Shown: in pieces, positions 16,554 through 25,643 of the stretch | Numbering within the stretch: position 1 is the stretch's first letter | How the letters are laid out: every line of letters begins with the position of its first letter | Assembly: GCA_017938695.1 (NCBI GenBank) | Contig: JAGBBA010000049.1 | Coordinates: forward strand, 40,074-104,073 | From: Clostridia bacterium | GTDB taxonomy: Bacteria > Bacillota > Clostridia > Christensenellales > Aristaeellaceae | Length of the DNA stretch: 64,000 bases | Reading direction: 5' to 3' | Notes under the pieces: generated by a model | The model's input: the letters and a program-made list of their open reading frames with translations, nothing else | Told to the model about the DNA's origin: nothing | Databases searched by the model: none | Translations under genes and position numbers: made by a program

Positions 16554-17893
16554 CCCAGTTCCTCCAATTTCCATCGTTTTGCAGCAGAAAGCAGTGTTTC
16601 CCGGTCGTTGTCCAGGCGTTCTGCCATCACTTCAGTCAACAGATAGTCCAGGCACTGCCCAATGGCCTTGCCCTTGCCCACACCGACCTGGATCAGATCG
16701 CCGCCGCGCACCGCCAGGTCCTTCAGCGTCACGCAGGGCTTGCTGTCGATCAGCTCCTGAAGGGCCTTGCGAATGGTGCCGATGCGGCTTTCGATCTCCT
16801 CCACCGTCAGCGTACCCTTGCCCATGGCATCGGCCCGCTGCACGTCGATGAGCTGCCACAGGGCTTCCTCGCCAAACTTGTTCAGCCGCCGCTTGAGCAG
16901 CGTCCGCTCGGTGGAAAGGGGCCAGTCGTGGCACTCCACCAGGGTCAGCACCAGGTCATGGGTGGCATTGTCCACCCGGAGGGCAGTAAGCACCTCCTCC
17001 GCGATCTGCCGGGATATTTTTTGATGGCCATGGGCGTGGCCCACGCCGTTATCATCCATGGTGAAGGCGGCGGGCTTGCCGCTGTCGTGCAGGAGCATGG
17101 TCAGCCGCAGCACCTCGCTGGGGGGCACCGCCTCCACGCCGCGAACGGTATGCTCCCACACATCATAGCGGTGGAAGGGGGTGTGCTGCTCAAAGCCGAC
17201 CATGGGGGCCAGCTGGGGCAGCACGGTGGTGATCACATCATGATAATCCCGCAGGATGCGCCCCACGCCCTTGCCGCACAAAAGCTTGCCCAGCTCCACG
17301 CGGATGCGCTCCGCCGCCACGCCATGAAGCGTTGCTTTCAGTGTATGCACCGCCTGAGCGGTATGTTCCTCAATGCTGAACCCGTAGGTGGACGCGAACC
17401 GCAGTGCCCGGAGGATGCGCAGCGCGTCCTCGTCAAAGCGGCGTTCGGGCTCGCCCACGCAGCGGATCACCCCGGCCACCAGGTCCTCCTGGCCGCCGAA
17501 GGCATCCACCAGCCCGGTTTCCGGGTGATAGGCCATGGCATTCACCGTAAAGTCGCGGCGGGCCAGGTCTTCCCGGACGTCCGTCACAAAGGTCACAGCG
17601 TCGGGGTGACGGTGATCGGTATATTCCCCGTCCACACGGAAAGTGGTCACTTCATAGGGTTCATGGTCGATGACCACCGTCAGCGTACCGTGCTTGAGGC
17701 CGGTTTCCACCACGTGCTGGTCGCGGAAAATGGCCTGCATTTCCTCCGGCAGCGCAGAGGTGCAGATGTCCCAGTCGTTGGGGCGGATGCCCAGCAGGGA
17801 ATCCCTCACGCAGCCGCCCACCGCATAGGCCTGGTGGCCGTGGGCGTTCAGCCGTTTGATGATCATCGCCGCGGCCCGGGGCAAATCGAACAT
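16550..17893 (-). CDS. cca: CCA tRNA nucleotidyltransferase with HD domain
   Basis: Adds or repairs the 3' CCA of tRNA in the cytoplasm. 447 residues from the ATG at 17893 (8 bases after AAGGAG; the GTG at 17902 is too close to it). Motifs: AYAVGGCVRDSLLGIRPNDW (nucleotidyltransferase, catalytic Asp pair in NDWDI), DLARRDFTVNAMAYHP, RFDEDALRILRALRFAS, and an HD domain around TMLLHDSGKP and AHGHQKIS. The class II layout is typical of Clostridia. First gene of a cca-CDF-LCP operon, divergent from the ribosomal alpha operon. Confidence 0.93.
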   Translation of the reverse strand: MFDLPRAAAMIIKRLNAHGHQAYAVGGCVRDSLLGIRPNDWDICTSALPEEMQAIFRDQHVVETGLKHGTLTVVIDHEPYEVTTFRVDGEYTDHRHPDAVTFVTDVREDLARRDFTVNAMAYHPETGLVDAFGGQEDLVAGVIRCVGEPERRFDEDALRILRALRFASTYGFSIEEHTAQAVHTLKATLHGVAAERIRVELGKLLCGKGVGRILRDYHDVITTVLPQLAPMVGFEQHTPFHRYDVWEHTVRGVEAVPPSEVLRLTMLLHDSGKPAAFTMDDNGVGHAHGHQKISRQIAEEVLTALRVDNATHDLVLTLVECHDWPLSTERTLLKRRLNKFGEEALWQLIDVQRADAMGKGTLTVEEIESRIGTIRKALQELIDSKPCVTLKDLAVRGGDLIQVGVGKGKAIGQCLDYLLTEVMAERLDNDRETLLSAAKRWKLEELG

Positions 17894-17916
17894 AAAACTC
17901 ACTCCTTAACCGCTTT

Positions 17917-17945
17917 ATTATAATGTAAGAAAACCTTTCGCGCAA
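17917..17945 (-). promoter_or_regulatory. Promoter of the cca operon
   Basis: Minus-strand TTGCGC, 17-base spacer, TATAAT, ending 24 bases before the cca ATG. Confidence 0.7.
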
Positions 17946-17994
17946 GGCTGGGGAAAACACGCAAAAAAAGTTTGTGAAATTCATAAAAAAGTGA

Positions 17995-18023
17995 TTTACA
18001 ATTTGCATGATCTGTGATAATAT
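17995..18023 (+). promoter_or_regulatory. Promoter of the alpha operon
   Basis: TTTACA, 17-base spacer, TAATAT. It lies about 355 bases before the rpsM start, leaving a long leader. Confidence 0.65.
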
Positions 18024-18029
18024 GAGATG

Positions 18030-18378
18030 GTTACCAAGTATGCTCCATTGGTGGGCGGCTGCATGCGCATCCCCGCGCGTGTTCCATCAACAGCATAGGC
18101 GATAACAGCCAGGCACATCCCTCCGCACCTTCCATAGCGGATGGACGTGTTAATCTGCGCTTGCTTTCACCAGGCGCAGGGCATGTCAGGCGGCTGACTC
18201 CTAAGGTCGCCTGATGGAGGAAAGCCTTTCTCCCCAACGGTTTCGGCTTTCCTTAACAAGGTTGCAGGCCGGGACAAATCCCCGGGAGTGGGTTGCTCCC
18301 GTCAGGATTGTGAAAAGCCTGCGTCTTCCGTTCCCCGGCCCAAAGGGCCACAGCACAATTTGGAGGTGTATTCAATCC
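18030..18378 (+). promoter_or_regulatory. Structured 5' leader of the alpha operon
   Basis: No gene on the plus strand. The leader contains several palindromes: GGAAAGCC / GGCTTTCC (near 18223-18254), GCAGGC / GCCTGC enclosing a CGGGAG / CTCCCG hairpin (near 18266-18325), and GGCCC-AAA-GGGCC just before the rpsM ribosome site. Autoregulatory leaders bound by S4 are known for this operon in bacteria; whether this is one cannot be settled from sequence alone. Confidence 0.5.
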
Positions 18379-18756
18379 ATGGCACGCATTGCGGGCGTAG
18401 ACCTGCCCAGAGAAAAGCGCGTTGAGATCGGCCTGACCTATATCTACGGTATTGGTCTGACGACCTCTCAGAAGATGCTCGAGGAAGTCGGCATCAATCC
18501 CGACACCCGAGTGAAGGATCTCTCCGAGAACGAGATCAGCAAGCTGCGTGACTACATCGAGCACAACCTGAAGGTAGAAGGTGACCTGCGTCGTGAGGTG
18601 TCCCTGAACATCAAGCGACTGATGGAAATCGGCTGCTATCGTGGTGTTCGTCATCGTCGTGGCCTGCCCGTTCGTGGTCAGAACACCAAGCAGAATGCTC
18701 GTACCCGCAAGGGTCCCAAGAAGACCATTGCTGGCAAGAAGAAGGCCGGTAAGTAA
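18379..18756 (+). CDS. rpsM: 30S ribosomal protein S13
   Basis: 125-residue S13, complete: begins [20 protein letters not shown] and carries the C-terminal [20 protein letters not shown]. It sits at the head of the small-subunit and contacts tRNA. Start at 18379 after GGAGG at 18362. It opens the rpsM-rpsK-rpsD-rpoA-rplQ operon; infA and rpmJ, often just upstream in Bacillota, are not here. Confidence 0.97.
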   Translation: MARIAGVDLPREKRVEIGLTYIYGIGLTTSQKMLEEVGINPDTRVKDLSENEISKLRDYIEHNLKVEGDLRREVSLNIKRLMEIGCYRGVRHRRGLPVRGQNTKQNARTRKGPKKTIAGKKKAGK

Positions 18757-18796
18757 TTAACCGAGCCGACCGAAATGAAAATCGGAGGGAAAATCA

Positions 18797-19198
18797 ATGG
18801 CACCCAAGCAGAAGCTTAAGAAGGTTGTGCGCAAGCGCAAGGAGCGCAAGCTGGTCGAGCGCGGCGCTGCCCATATCCGTTCTTCTTTCAACAACACCAT
18901 CGTGACCATCACCGATACGCAGGGCAACGCCCTGTCCTGGGCCTCCGCTGGCGGTCTGGGTTTCCGTGGCAGCAAGAAGTCTACTCCCTTTGCTGCTCAG
19001 ACGGCCGCTGAGACTGCCGCCAAGGCCGCTATGGAATACGGCCTGAAGACCGTCGAAGTGTACGTGAAGGGCCCCGGCTCCGGCCGTGAGGCTGCCATCC
19101 GTGCCCTGCAGGCTGCGGGTCTGGATGTGAACATGATCAAGGACGTGACGCCCATCCCCCACAATGGCTGCCGTCCGCCCAAGCGCCGTCGCGTGTAA
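18797..19198 (+). CDS. rpsK: 30S ribosomal protein S11
   Basis: 133-residue S11 with the family motifs [40 protein letters not shown] and the end [11 protein letters not shown]. Ribosome site CGGAGGG 8 bases upstream. Part of the alpha operon. Confidence 0.97.
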   Translation: MAPKQKLKKVVRKRKERKLVERGAAHIRSSFNNTIVTITDTQGNALSWASAGGLGFRGSKKSTPFAAQTAAETAAKAAMEYGLKTVEVYVKGPGSGREAAIRALQAAGLDVNMIKDVTPIPHNGCRPPKRRRV

Positions 19199-19222
19199 GG
19201 TAACGAAGGAGGACTTAGAACA

Positions 19223-19819
19223 ATGGCTATCAATAAGCAGCCGATCGCCAAGAAGTGCCGGGCTTTCGATATCTCCCCGGCTACGATGGGCTATGGCAAT
19301 AAGAAGTCTAACCGCAATCCTGGCGGCACTCGCCGTAAGAAGGTTTCCGAGTACGGCGCTCAGCTGAAGGAAAAGCAGAAGGTTAAGTTTGTTTACGGCA
19401 TCCTGGAGAAGCAGTTCCATATGTACTACCTCAAGGCTGCCAACATGAAGGGCATCACCGGCGACAACATGCTCCGCCTGCTGGAGCTGCGCCTGGACAA
19501 TGTGGTGTATCGTCTCGGCCTGGCCAAGACCCGCCGCATGGCCCGTCAGATCGTCGTGCACGGCCACATCCGTGTGAACGGCCAGAAGGTGGACATCCCC
19601 TCCTACTCCGTGAAGGTGGGCGACGTGATCACCCTGCGCCAGAAGAGTGCCGAGCTGGATATGTTCAAGGTGCTGCGTGAGGGCACTTCCATCGTGACCC
19701 CCAAGTGGCTGACCTTCGACGCTCCCAACCTGACCGGTACCGTGGCTGCCCTGCCCGCCCGCGAAGACATCGACCTGCAGCTGCAGGAGAACATGATCGT
19801 CGAGTTCTACTCCCGTTAA
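19223..19819 (+). CDS. rpsD: 30S ribosomal protein S4
   Basis: 198-residue primary rRNA-binding protein S4. It has the N-terminal domain and the S4 RNA-binding domain (ARQIVVHGHIRVNGQKVDIP, about 113-132). In other bacteria S4 represses its own operon by binding the mRNA; the long rpsM leader here may be its target. No zinc-finger cysteine cluster is visible at the N-terminus. Confidence 0.96.
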   Translation: MAINKQPIAKKCRAFDISPATMGYGNKKSNRNPGGTRRKKVSEYGAQLKEKQKVKFVYGILEKQFHMYYLKAANMKGITGDNMLRLLELRLDNVVYRLGLAKTRRMARQIVVHGHIRVNGQKVDIPSYSVKVGDVITLRQKSAELDMFKVLREGTSIVTPKWLTFDAPNLTGTVAALPAREDIDLQLQENMIVEFYSR

Positions 19820-19878
19820 TGAAGAGCGCTTGAGGCTGGCGGGAGCAACGCTCCCCCGCCCCACAGCATCGCTCTTCA
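19820..19878 (+). promoter_or_regulatory. Hairpin between rpsD and rpoA
   Basis: A perfect outer stem TGAAGAGCG (19820) / CGCTCTTCA (19870) encloses an inner GGCGGGAG / CTCCCCCGCC stem. There is no T-run, so it is more likely a processing, stability or attenuation element than a terminator. Confidence 0.55.
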
Positions 19879-19908
19879 CCCAGGATCCGATTGAGGAGGG
19901 TAAACGAA

Positions 19909-20856
19909 ATGATCGTAGAAATCGAAAAGGCACGCATCGAGTGTGTGGAGGTTGGCCAGAACAACTGCTATGGCAAGTTTGTTGTGGAACCCCTGGAGCG
20001 CGGCTTCGGTCACACCCTGGGCAACAGCCTCCGTCGTGTGCTGCTGTCCTCCCTTCCTGGCGTGGCGGTCTCCTCTGTACACATCGAAGGTGTGCAGCAT
20101 GAGTTCTCGACTGTTCCCGGCGTGAAGGAGGACGTGACCGAGATCATCCTCAACCTGAAGGGCCTTGCCGTGAAGATGTTCACCGACAACCCCAAGCAGG
20201 TCATGGTTGATGTCAAGGGCCCCTGTGAGCTCACTGCGGGCGACATCAAGGTGGATGACGAGGTTGAGATCATCAATCCCGACATGCATATTGCGTCCCT
20301 GAATGAAGACGCTCATCTGCAGATGCAGTTGATGCTCGAAAAGGGCCGCGGCTATGTCAGCGCCGACAAGAACAAGAATGCCAGCATGCCCATTGGCGTG
20401 ATCCCCATGGACAGTATCTTCACCCCCATCCGTAAGGTGAACTACACCGTGGAAGACACCCGCGTGGGCCAGATTACCGACTATGACAAGCTGACCCTGG
20501 AGATCTGGACCAACGGCACCCTGAAGCCCGAAGAGGCCATCAGCGGCGCTGCCAAGATCCTCTCCGAGCACCTGTCCCTGTTCGTGTCCCTGACCGATCA
20601 GGTCATGCCGGTAAGCATGGTGCAGCCCGAGGACGACAAGAAAGAAAAGGTCCTCGAGATGACCATCGAAGAGCTGGATCTGTCCGTCCGTGCGTATAAC
20701 TGCCTGAAGCGTGCCGGCATCAACAGCGTGGCTGAACTGGTGCAGCGCAATCAGGAAGACATGATGAAGGTTCGCAACCTGGGCCGCAAGAGCCTGGAAG
20801 AAGTCGAGCAGAAGCTGGAAGCTCTCGGTCTCGGCCTGCGACCCAACGAAGAATAA
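19909..20856 (+). CDS. rpoA: RNA polymerase alpha subunit
   Basis: 315 residues. The N-terminal domain contains the assembly signature [20 protein letters not shown]; the C-terminal domain for DNA and activator contact begins around 245 ([38 protein letters not shown]). Start ATG at 19909 with GAGGAGGG upstream; the in-frame TTG at 19891 overlaps that site. Confidence 0.97.
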   Translation: MIVEIEKARIECVEVGQNNCYGKFVVEPLERGFGHTLGNSLRRVLLSSLPGVAVSSVHIEGVQHEFSTVPGVKEDVTEIILNLKGLAVKMFTDNPKQVMVDVKGPCELTAGDIKVDDEVEIINPDMHIASLNEDAHLQMQLMLEKGRGYVSADKNKNASMPIGVIPMDSIFTPIRKVNYTVEDTRVGQITDYDKLTLEIWTNGTLKPEEAISGAAKILSEHLSLFVSLTDQVMPVSMVQPEDDKKEKVLEMTIEELDLSVRAYNCLKRAGINSVAELVQRNQEDMMKVRNLGRKSLEEVEQKLEALGLGLRPNEE

Positions 20857-20861
20857 CACAA

Positions 20862-20898
20862 GCGTGGGGTGCAGAGCATCGCTCTCCCCTCCCCGCAT
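20862..20898 (+). promoter_or_regulatory. Hairpin between rpoA and rplQ
   Basis: GCGTGGGG / CCCCGC arms around an AGAG-CATCG-CTCT stem. The GCATCGCTCT segment also occurs in the rpsD-rpoA hairpin. Confidence 0.45.
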
Positions 20899-20922
20899 AG
20901 CCCGTGAAGGAGGAAATATCCC

Positions 20923-21435
20923 ATGGCACATCAGCGCAAGCTTGGTCGTACCGCCGACCAGCGCAAGGCTCTGCTGCGTAACCAGGTGACCAACCTCATC
21001 TGGTACGGCCGCATCGAGACCACCGAAGCCAAGGCGAAGGAAGTCCGCCGCATTGCCGATAAGATGATCACTCTGGCCATCAAGGAATGCGACAACACCA
21101 TCGCTACCACCAAGGAGACCCACAACGATAAGGGCCAGGTGATGACCATCGACGTCATCAACGACGCCCCCTCCAAGCTGCATGCCCGCCGCCTGATGAT
21201 GGCCTACCTGTACGACCTCAAGGAGCAGAAGCAGGCCGACGAGTCCAAGGCGGACTACAAGGAGCGCACCAAGGACAACAAGCATCCTGTGGTGGAGAAG
21301 CTGTTCCGTGAGATCGGCCCCAAGTACAAGGCCCGCAACGCGGAAAAGAACTGCTCCGGCGGCTACACCCGCATGTACAAGCTGGGACCCCGTCGCGGCG
21401 ACGCTGCCGAGATGGTCATTCTCGAGCTGATCTAA
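20923..21435 (+). CDS. rplQ: 50S ribosomal protein L17
   Basis: L17 begins [20 protein letters not shown] and ends [16 protein letters not shown]. At 170 residues it is longer than the 120-130 of E. coli or Bacillus because of an insertion rich in charged residues between about 60 and 135 ([20 protein letters not shown]); similar insertions are seen in other Clostridia. Last gene of the alpha operon, followed by a strong terminator. Confidence 0.96.
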   Translation: MAHQRKLGRTADQRKALLRNQVTNLIWYGRIETTEAKAKEVRRIADKMITLAIKECDNTIATTKETHNDKGQVMTIDVINDAPSKLHARRLMMAYLYDLKEQKQADESKADYKERTKDNKHPVVEKLFREIGPKYKARNAEKNCSGGYTRMYKLGPRRGDAAEMVILELI

Positions 21436-21472
21436 TCATCTGACCATATCACCACATCAAAGCAAAGCAAAA

Positions 21473-21511
21473 CCCCTGCGCTGTCCGCACAACAGCGCAG
21501 GGGTTTTCTTA
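21473..21511 (+). terminator. Terminator of the alpha operon
   Basis: CCCCTGCGCTG / CAGCGCAGGGG stem followed by TTTTCTT, about 40 bases after the rplQ stop. Confidence 0.85.
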
Positions 21512-21526
21512 TGGAACGCTTAAGGG

Positions 21527-21779
21527 CTTCCATCCCTTAAGAATCCCGCCAAAGGGCTCTGCCCTTTGGAATCCCGCGGAGGGCCATTCGACCGCAACCT
21601 CAATCGTCGCACTCTCGCTATTGCTCGATTGTTCGTTTCGGTTGATTCGCTCAGCTCGCTGCTTCCGCCACTGGCGGCGCGAGCGTCGCTCACCCTCTCG
21701 ATACCCACTCTGTGATATCGTTGCAGGGTGGGATTTCTGATGGGGTCACGGCGCGCAAAGGGCGCGCCGTGACGCGGGG
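21527..21779 (+). repeat. Modular hairpin array, copy 3
   Basis: Units TTAAGGG / CCCTTAA with AATCCCGCC trailer, AAAGGGCTCTGCCCTTT with AATCCCGC trailer, a GGAGGGCCATTCG half-unit interrupted by about 110 bases of other sequence, an ACCC/GGGT stem and the distal unit GGGGTCACGG ... CCGTGACGCGGGG (21742-21779). Lies between two convergent genes; no gene seen. Confidence 0.75.
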
Positions 21780-21787
21780 ATTGATGC

Positions 21788-22327
21788 TTATTTCCATTCT
21801 TGCTGATAGCCGTTCAGCCAGGCTCGCTCGGCAAAGGGCTTCTTGGCACGGGGGTTCACTTCGTCGGCAGCAATGCCTACGGGGAGGTAGCAGACCACCA
21901 TGTGGTCCGCTGGAAGGCCGAGGATCTTCGCCATCTGGCTGCCCTTTTCGCTGTCCTCACCGGTGATGTCCCCCTCGTGCCAGCAGCTTTGGTAGCCCTT
22001 GGCAACGATGGCCAGCAGCAGATTCTCAATGGCAGCTGCATAGTCCTGGATGTAGAAGGTGCGGTCTGCGTAAGCCATGATTTTCTGGGTGACCACGCAG
22101 ATCATGGCAGGAGCCGTGCCCTCATAGGGGCGGCCAATGGCGGTGTAAAGCTGTTCCAGCACGGACGGATCATCCACAGCGATCAGGCTGGTGGTCTGCT
22201 TGTTGCAGCCGGAGGGTGCCGCCAGCCCTGCCTCCACGATCTCCCGCAGATCGTTCCGCGGAACGGATACAGGCAGATACTTGCCGCGGTAACTGTGGCG
22301 GCTCAGGATCAGCTCGATCATGTTCAT
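21788..22327 (-). CDS. Nitroreductase family flavoprotein
   Basis: FMN-dependent NAD(P)H oxidoreductase of the nitroreductase fold, 179 residues from the ATG at 22327 (AAGGAG 7 bases upstream). Conserved N-terminal pattern MNMIELILSRHSYRGKYLP and LREIVEAGLAAPSGCNKQTT for FMN binding, and ENLLLAIVAKGYQSCW near 120. The natural substrate is unknown. It follows the membrane-acyltransferase gene by 4 bases and so is probably co-transcribed with it. Confidence 0.85.
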   Translation of the reverse strand: MNMIELILSRHSYRGKYLPVSVPRNDLREIVEAGLAAPSGCNKQTTSLIAVDDPSVLEQLYTAIGRPYEGTAPAMICVVTQKIMAYADRTFYIQDYAAAIENLLLAIVAKGYQSCWHEGDITGEDSEKGSQMAKILGLPADHMVVCYLPVGIAADEVNPRAKKPFAERAWLNGYQQEWK

Positions 22328-22331
22328 GGTA

Positions 22332-24431
22332 TCACTCCTTATTTTTCGCTTGGTACAGGGCTTCCTCCCGGTCGGCAAGGGACTGCATTTGGTCGATCAG
22401 CGCATCAACGATGCGGTCGCGTTCCTCGTTGGGCGGGGTATCAGGGTCATACTCTACGGGCGTACCGAAGCTGAGGGTGCGCAGGCCCTTATGGGCAAAC
22501 ATGGGCAGGAATCGGCAGCGTTTGCCGGTCTTGTTGTAATAAATGGGGGCCAGCATGGCAAACCCACGGTATACTTCGCCGATGCCGGCGCGCTCGTAGC
22601 CTTTGCCCTGCTCCACGCCGTCGGGGTTTTCCGGGAAGATCAGCAGATTGTCGCCAGCCTGCATCGCCTCCACCGACTGATTGAAGGTCTTCATCAGTTC
22701 GCGCAGCTTGTTGCGGTAGACGGGGATGCTCTCCAGCTGCCCCATGGCCCACACCGACAAGGGGCCGATCAGGTTGGCGATAGGCCACTTCAGCTTCTCC
22801 GGCAGCCACTTCTGCCGGGAGATGGTGTACTTGTACACATAGGCCGCCACTTCGTCCTTGTCCACCACCATTTCGCTGATGCTCCACGGGCGGATGGGCA
22901 CAGGGATGTACAGCATGCACACGATGGGCCCGTACAATTCGCCGTGGTTGCAGATGAACACGATAGGGTTGTCATCGTCCTGCACGATGTTTTCCACGCC
23001 CTTCAATTCGTGCCGGTAGAAGGGGCGCAGCACGGCAAGAACCGCCCTGATAAAGAAGGGCTGGCTGCGCCGCTGCACCACCACGCTCTCCAGCTGACGG
23101 CGCAGTGCAGGATTATCGCCGCCTGCATCCTTCAGGCGAAGGAAGCGGCTCAACTTAGCCATATGCCTACTGCTGAGGGGGAATTTCAGCACACTGAGCA
23201 GCGCACCCAGCACCGTGAGCATGGCTGGCAGCACCATCAGCGGCTGGAACCGGGCGGCGATCTGCGCCATATCTCTGGGCAAGTCCTTTCCGGTGGCAAA
23301 GCACAGAGCCGTCAGGGTCACCAAGGCCAGCATCTGGCCCAGCAGTGCAGCAAACTCCAGCACCGCATGGCGGATCTGCTTGAAGCCTGGTGTGGCACCG
23401 CCGGATGCAAACCGTGCCACATTCACCATGGCATGCTCCATGCGGCTCATGCAGGTCATGCACAGGCTGCTGCCCGCCGTACACATGCACAGGCTGGCGT
23501 ATACATACAGATACTGCACCGTCCGCGTGCCCAGCATGCGGTTAAGCACAATCAGCCCGTACAGCCACAACAGCAGGCCCGCCAGCATCAGGTTGGTGGG
23601 ATCGTTAGTCTTGCCCTTGCGTTCCCGCCGCTTGATGTAATACTCCGCTGCCTCCCGGGTCAGCAGGGTGCAGGCCAGGGCAACAATCATATAGCCCAGC
23701 ATCTGCCGGGTGGAAATGGCCAGGAAGGTATACAAGAGCACCAGCGTCATTTCCATGGCCATCAGAATAAGCGCAGACAGCTTTTCATAGGTTGTATAGG
23801 CATTGGTCTGGCTCACGGTTTGCAGGGTCTCCTGGGCCCGTTCGGGGGCCGCTTGCATGCCTGCAAGGCGCAGGTCCGCCCGCTCCTTCATCAGGTTGTA
23901 CAGCTCCATGCCGTTGCAAAGCGCGTAGCCGCCCAGCATCAGCAGCCCATCCTCCAGGGGCAGGTTATACAGGAAGATCGCCGCTATCACAGCCAGGAAC
24001 ATCGCCTGGATCACCGCGATCAGCAGCACAAACCGCCTTTCCTGCATTTCACCTGTCACCGACAGGCGCATCACGCGCCTGTTCATGGCATCCCGCAATT
24101 GCATCACCAGCACCAGCGCAAACAGGATCCACAGCTTGGGGTTGTCCAGCTGGATGGGGTACAGCACCACCACGCACAGGTTCAGCAGCAGAAGAAGAAT
24201 CAACATCGCCCGGCGCATTCCCCTGGCCCGCGGCGGCAAATAGGCGGAATTCTCCCGCATAAATGTGCCGTAAAACGCCAGAGCTACCCGGGCACACAGC
24301 AGCAGTGCACCGCCAAAGATGGGCATATCCACCAACGACTGGGACACCAGCATGCAGAAAATAAATGCGTACAGGCCGCTCATCGCGCTCAGGATACTGC
24401 GCTCCTGCGGCTTTGGACGACTGCTTTTCAA
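22332..24431 (-). CDS. Polytopic membrane protein with C-terminal acyltransferase-like domain
   Basis: 699 residues from the TTG at 24431, which has GAGGAG 8 bases upstream and lies about 27 bases from the -10 box of a promoter at 24458; the longer open frame begins upstream of that promoter. Residues 1-430 hold about eleven hydrophobic helices (e.g. MLILLLLLNLCVVVLYPIQL). Residues about 465-690 resemble the PlsC/LPLAT acyltransferase fold: FICNHGELYGPIVCMLYIPV, SIPVYRNKLRELMKTF, LLIFPENPDG. The HX4D catalytic pair is altered: the aspartate position is glycine. A related stand-alone domain is at 26434-27105. Function unknown. Confidence 0.75.
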   Translation of the reverse strand: MKSSRPKPQERSILSAMSGLYAFIFCMLVSQSLVDMPIFGGALLLCARVALAFYGTFMRENSAYLPPRARGMRRAMLILLLLLNLCVVVLYPIQLDNPKLWILFALVLVMQLRDAMNRRVMRLSVTGEMQERRFVLLIAVIQAMFLAVIAAIFLYNLPLEDGLLMLGGYALCNGMELYNLMKERADLRLAGMQAAPERAQETLQTVSQTNAYTTYEKLSALILMAMEMTLVLLYTFLAISTRQMLGYMIVALACTLLTREAAEYYIKRRERKGKTNDPTNLMLAGLLLWLYGLIVLNRMLGTRTVQYLYVYASLCMCTAGSSLCMTCMSRMEHAMVNVARFASGGATPGFKQIRHAVLEFAALLGQMLALVTLTALCFATGKDLPRDMAQIAARFQPLMVLPAMLTVLGALLSVLKFPLSSRHMAKLSRFLRLKDAGGDNPALRRQLESVVVQRRSQPFFIRAVLAVLRPFYRHELKGVENIVQDDDNPIVFICNHGELYGPIVCMLYIPVPIRPWSISEMVVDKDEVAAYVYKYTISRQKWLPEKLKWPIANLIGPLSVWAMGQLESIPVYRNKLRELMKTFNQSVEAMQAGDNLLIFPENPDGVEQGKGYERAGIGEVYRGFAMLAPIYYNKTGKRCRFLPMFAHKGLRTLSFGTPVEYDPDTPPNEERDRIVDALIDQMQSLADREEALYQAKNKE

Positions 24432-24457
24432 TGCAGACACTCCTCTCTTTCCCCTTG

Positions 24458-24486
24458 ATTGTAGCATACATGCAGGTGCCAAACAA
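24458..24486 (-). promoter_or_regulatory. Promoter of the membrane acyltransferase-like gene
   Basis: Minus-strand TTGTTT, 17-base spacer, TACAAT. It supports the TTG start at 24431. The rest of 24487-24682 shows no gene. Confidence 0.65.
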
Positions 24487-24682
24487 CAGCAATTTGCAAC
24501 AAAAAACTTCTTTCTGCACAACCTTTACAGATTCTTCAAACTTTCCTGAACCCGTTGATTTTCAAGGCTTTCAGCACATGCAGAAGGGGAAAGAAGCATT
24601 TTGCCTGTCCCTGGGGCCTTGACCTTGGCAGCAGTTTGCGTCATAATGAGGGTAGACCATCTCTCCGAAGGAGGAATCCCCC

Positions 24683-25147
24683 TTGTATACCGAGCAAGAG
24701 CTGACCAACATCCGCAACCAGCAGAAGAAACGCTGGCTGATCCTGCTGATCCCCTGCCTGATCCTGCTGGCCGTCATCGTATATTCCCTCACCATCCGCC
24801 TGGAGTGGCTCACCTCGGCTGCCACCGTCGTTATCGGCGTCCTGCTGATTTTTGGCTATGAGATGTTCATCCGGCCCCTGCACCAGTACGCCGTGCACAT
24901 GGACAACTGCCTCCACGGCCGCACCCGCGAGCTGGACTGCACCTACCTGGGCACCGATGCCGACCTGTCCCTGGTGGATGGCGTGCGCTTTTATGCCATG
25001 TCCTTTCAGCAGCTTGACGATGATGGCGATCCCTTCGAGCGTATGCTCTACTGGGATGCCGAGAAGCCCGTCCCTGCCCTGCAAAGCGGCGATCAGCTGC
25101 ACATTGTTTATCACGACAGAATGATCGCCCAGCTGAATCGTGTTTGA
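24683..25147 (+). CDS. Membrane protein of unknown function
   Basis: 154 residues starting at a TTG with AAGGAGG 8 bases upstream. A basic N-terminus (IRNQQKKRW) precedes two helices (LILLIPCLILLAVIVYSL and TSAATVVIGVLLIFGYEMFI); the C-terminal 90 residues are soluble and beta-like (DCTYLGTDADLSLVDGVRFY, QSGDQLHIVYHDRMIAQL), resembling a small OB/NfeD-like fold. I do not recognise the family. The next gene follows 27 bases later, probably in the same operon. Confidence 0.6.
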   Translation: MYTEQELTNIRNQQKKRWLILLIPCLILLAVIVYSLTIRLEWLTSAATVVIGVLLIFGYEMFIRPLHQYAVHMDNCLHGRTRELDCTYLGTDADLSLVDGVRFYAMSFQQLDDDGDPFERMLYWDAEKPVPALQSGDQLHIVYHDRMIAQLNRV

Positions 25148-25174
25148 CCCATTTCATCAAAGGAGATGTGCCCC

Positions 25175-25552
25175 GTGGCTGAAACCGTCCTTGTCTGCGT
25201 TACCGGCCAGCAATCCAGCCAGCGGCTGATCCACCGCGGTGCCCAGGTCGCCCGGGAGCACGGTGCAGCCCTGCTGGTGCTTTCCGTGTCCGGCAGCGGC
25301 GTGAATCTGCTCTCCAATCCCGAGGTCAGCCAGGCCCTCAACGACCTGTACCGCCTCAGCGGCGAGGTGGGCGCCGAGATGACCATGCTCCACCACCACG
25401 ATGCCCACCGCGCCATCTGCGATTTTGTGAAGGAGCGCGGCGTGACCCGGCTGGTGCTGGGCGAAGGCAAGCCCGGCCAGAGCAGCTTCATCGCCAGTCT
25501 GATGCGCTCGCTGCCCCAGGTGGCCTTCACCATTGAGCCTGTTACCGTGTAA
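25175..25552 (+). CDS. Universal stress protein-like domain
   Basis: 125 residues from the GTG at 25175 (AAAGGAG upstream; the ATG at 25166 overlaps the ribosome site). The Usp/adenine-nucleotide-alpha-hydrolase fold pattern is present: VLVCVTGQQSSQRLIHRGAQ at the start and FVKERGVTRLVLGEGKPGQS near 90-110, as in the Usp domain of KdpD sensor kinases. Likely binds a nucleotide; role unknown. Confidence 0.65.
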   Translation: MAETVLVCVTGQQSSQRLIHRGAQVAREHGAALLVLSVSGSGVNLLSNPEVSQALNDLYRLSGEVGAEMTMLHHHDAHRAICDFVKERGVTRLVLGEGKPGQSSFIASLMRSLPQVAFTIEPVTV

Positions 25553-25556
25553 TTTT

Positions 25557-25580
25557 TGCGGCCATTGCGCCGCTTTTTTC
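25557..25580 (+). terminator. Terminator after the Usp gene
   Basis: GCGGC / GCCGC stem with TTTTTTC directly downstream. Confidence 0.65.
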
Positions 25581-25589
25581 ATTTTCCCC

Positions 25590-25620
25590 TTGACTCTCAC
25601 GCCGCGTTATGCCTTATGCT
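25590..25620 (+). promoter_or_regulatory. MerR-type promoter of the TipAS regulator
   Basis: TTGACT and TATGCT are separated by 19 bases, the stretched spacing typical of promoters activated by MerR-family proteins. The gene directly downstream encodes such a protein, suggesting autoactivation. Confidence 0.55.
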
Positions 25621-25643
25621 GCTGATGAAAGGAGTTGATCGCT

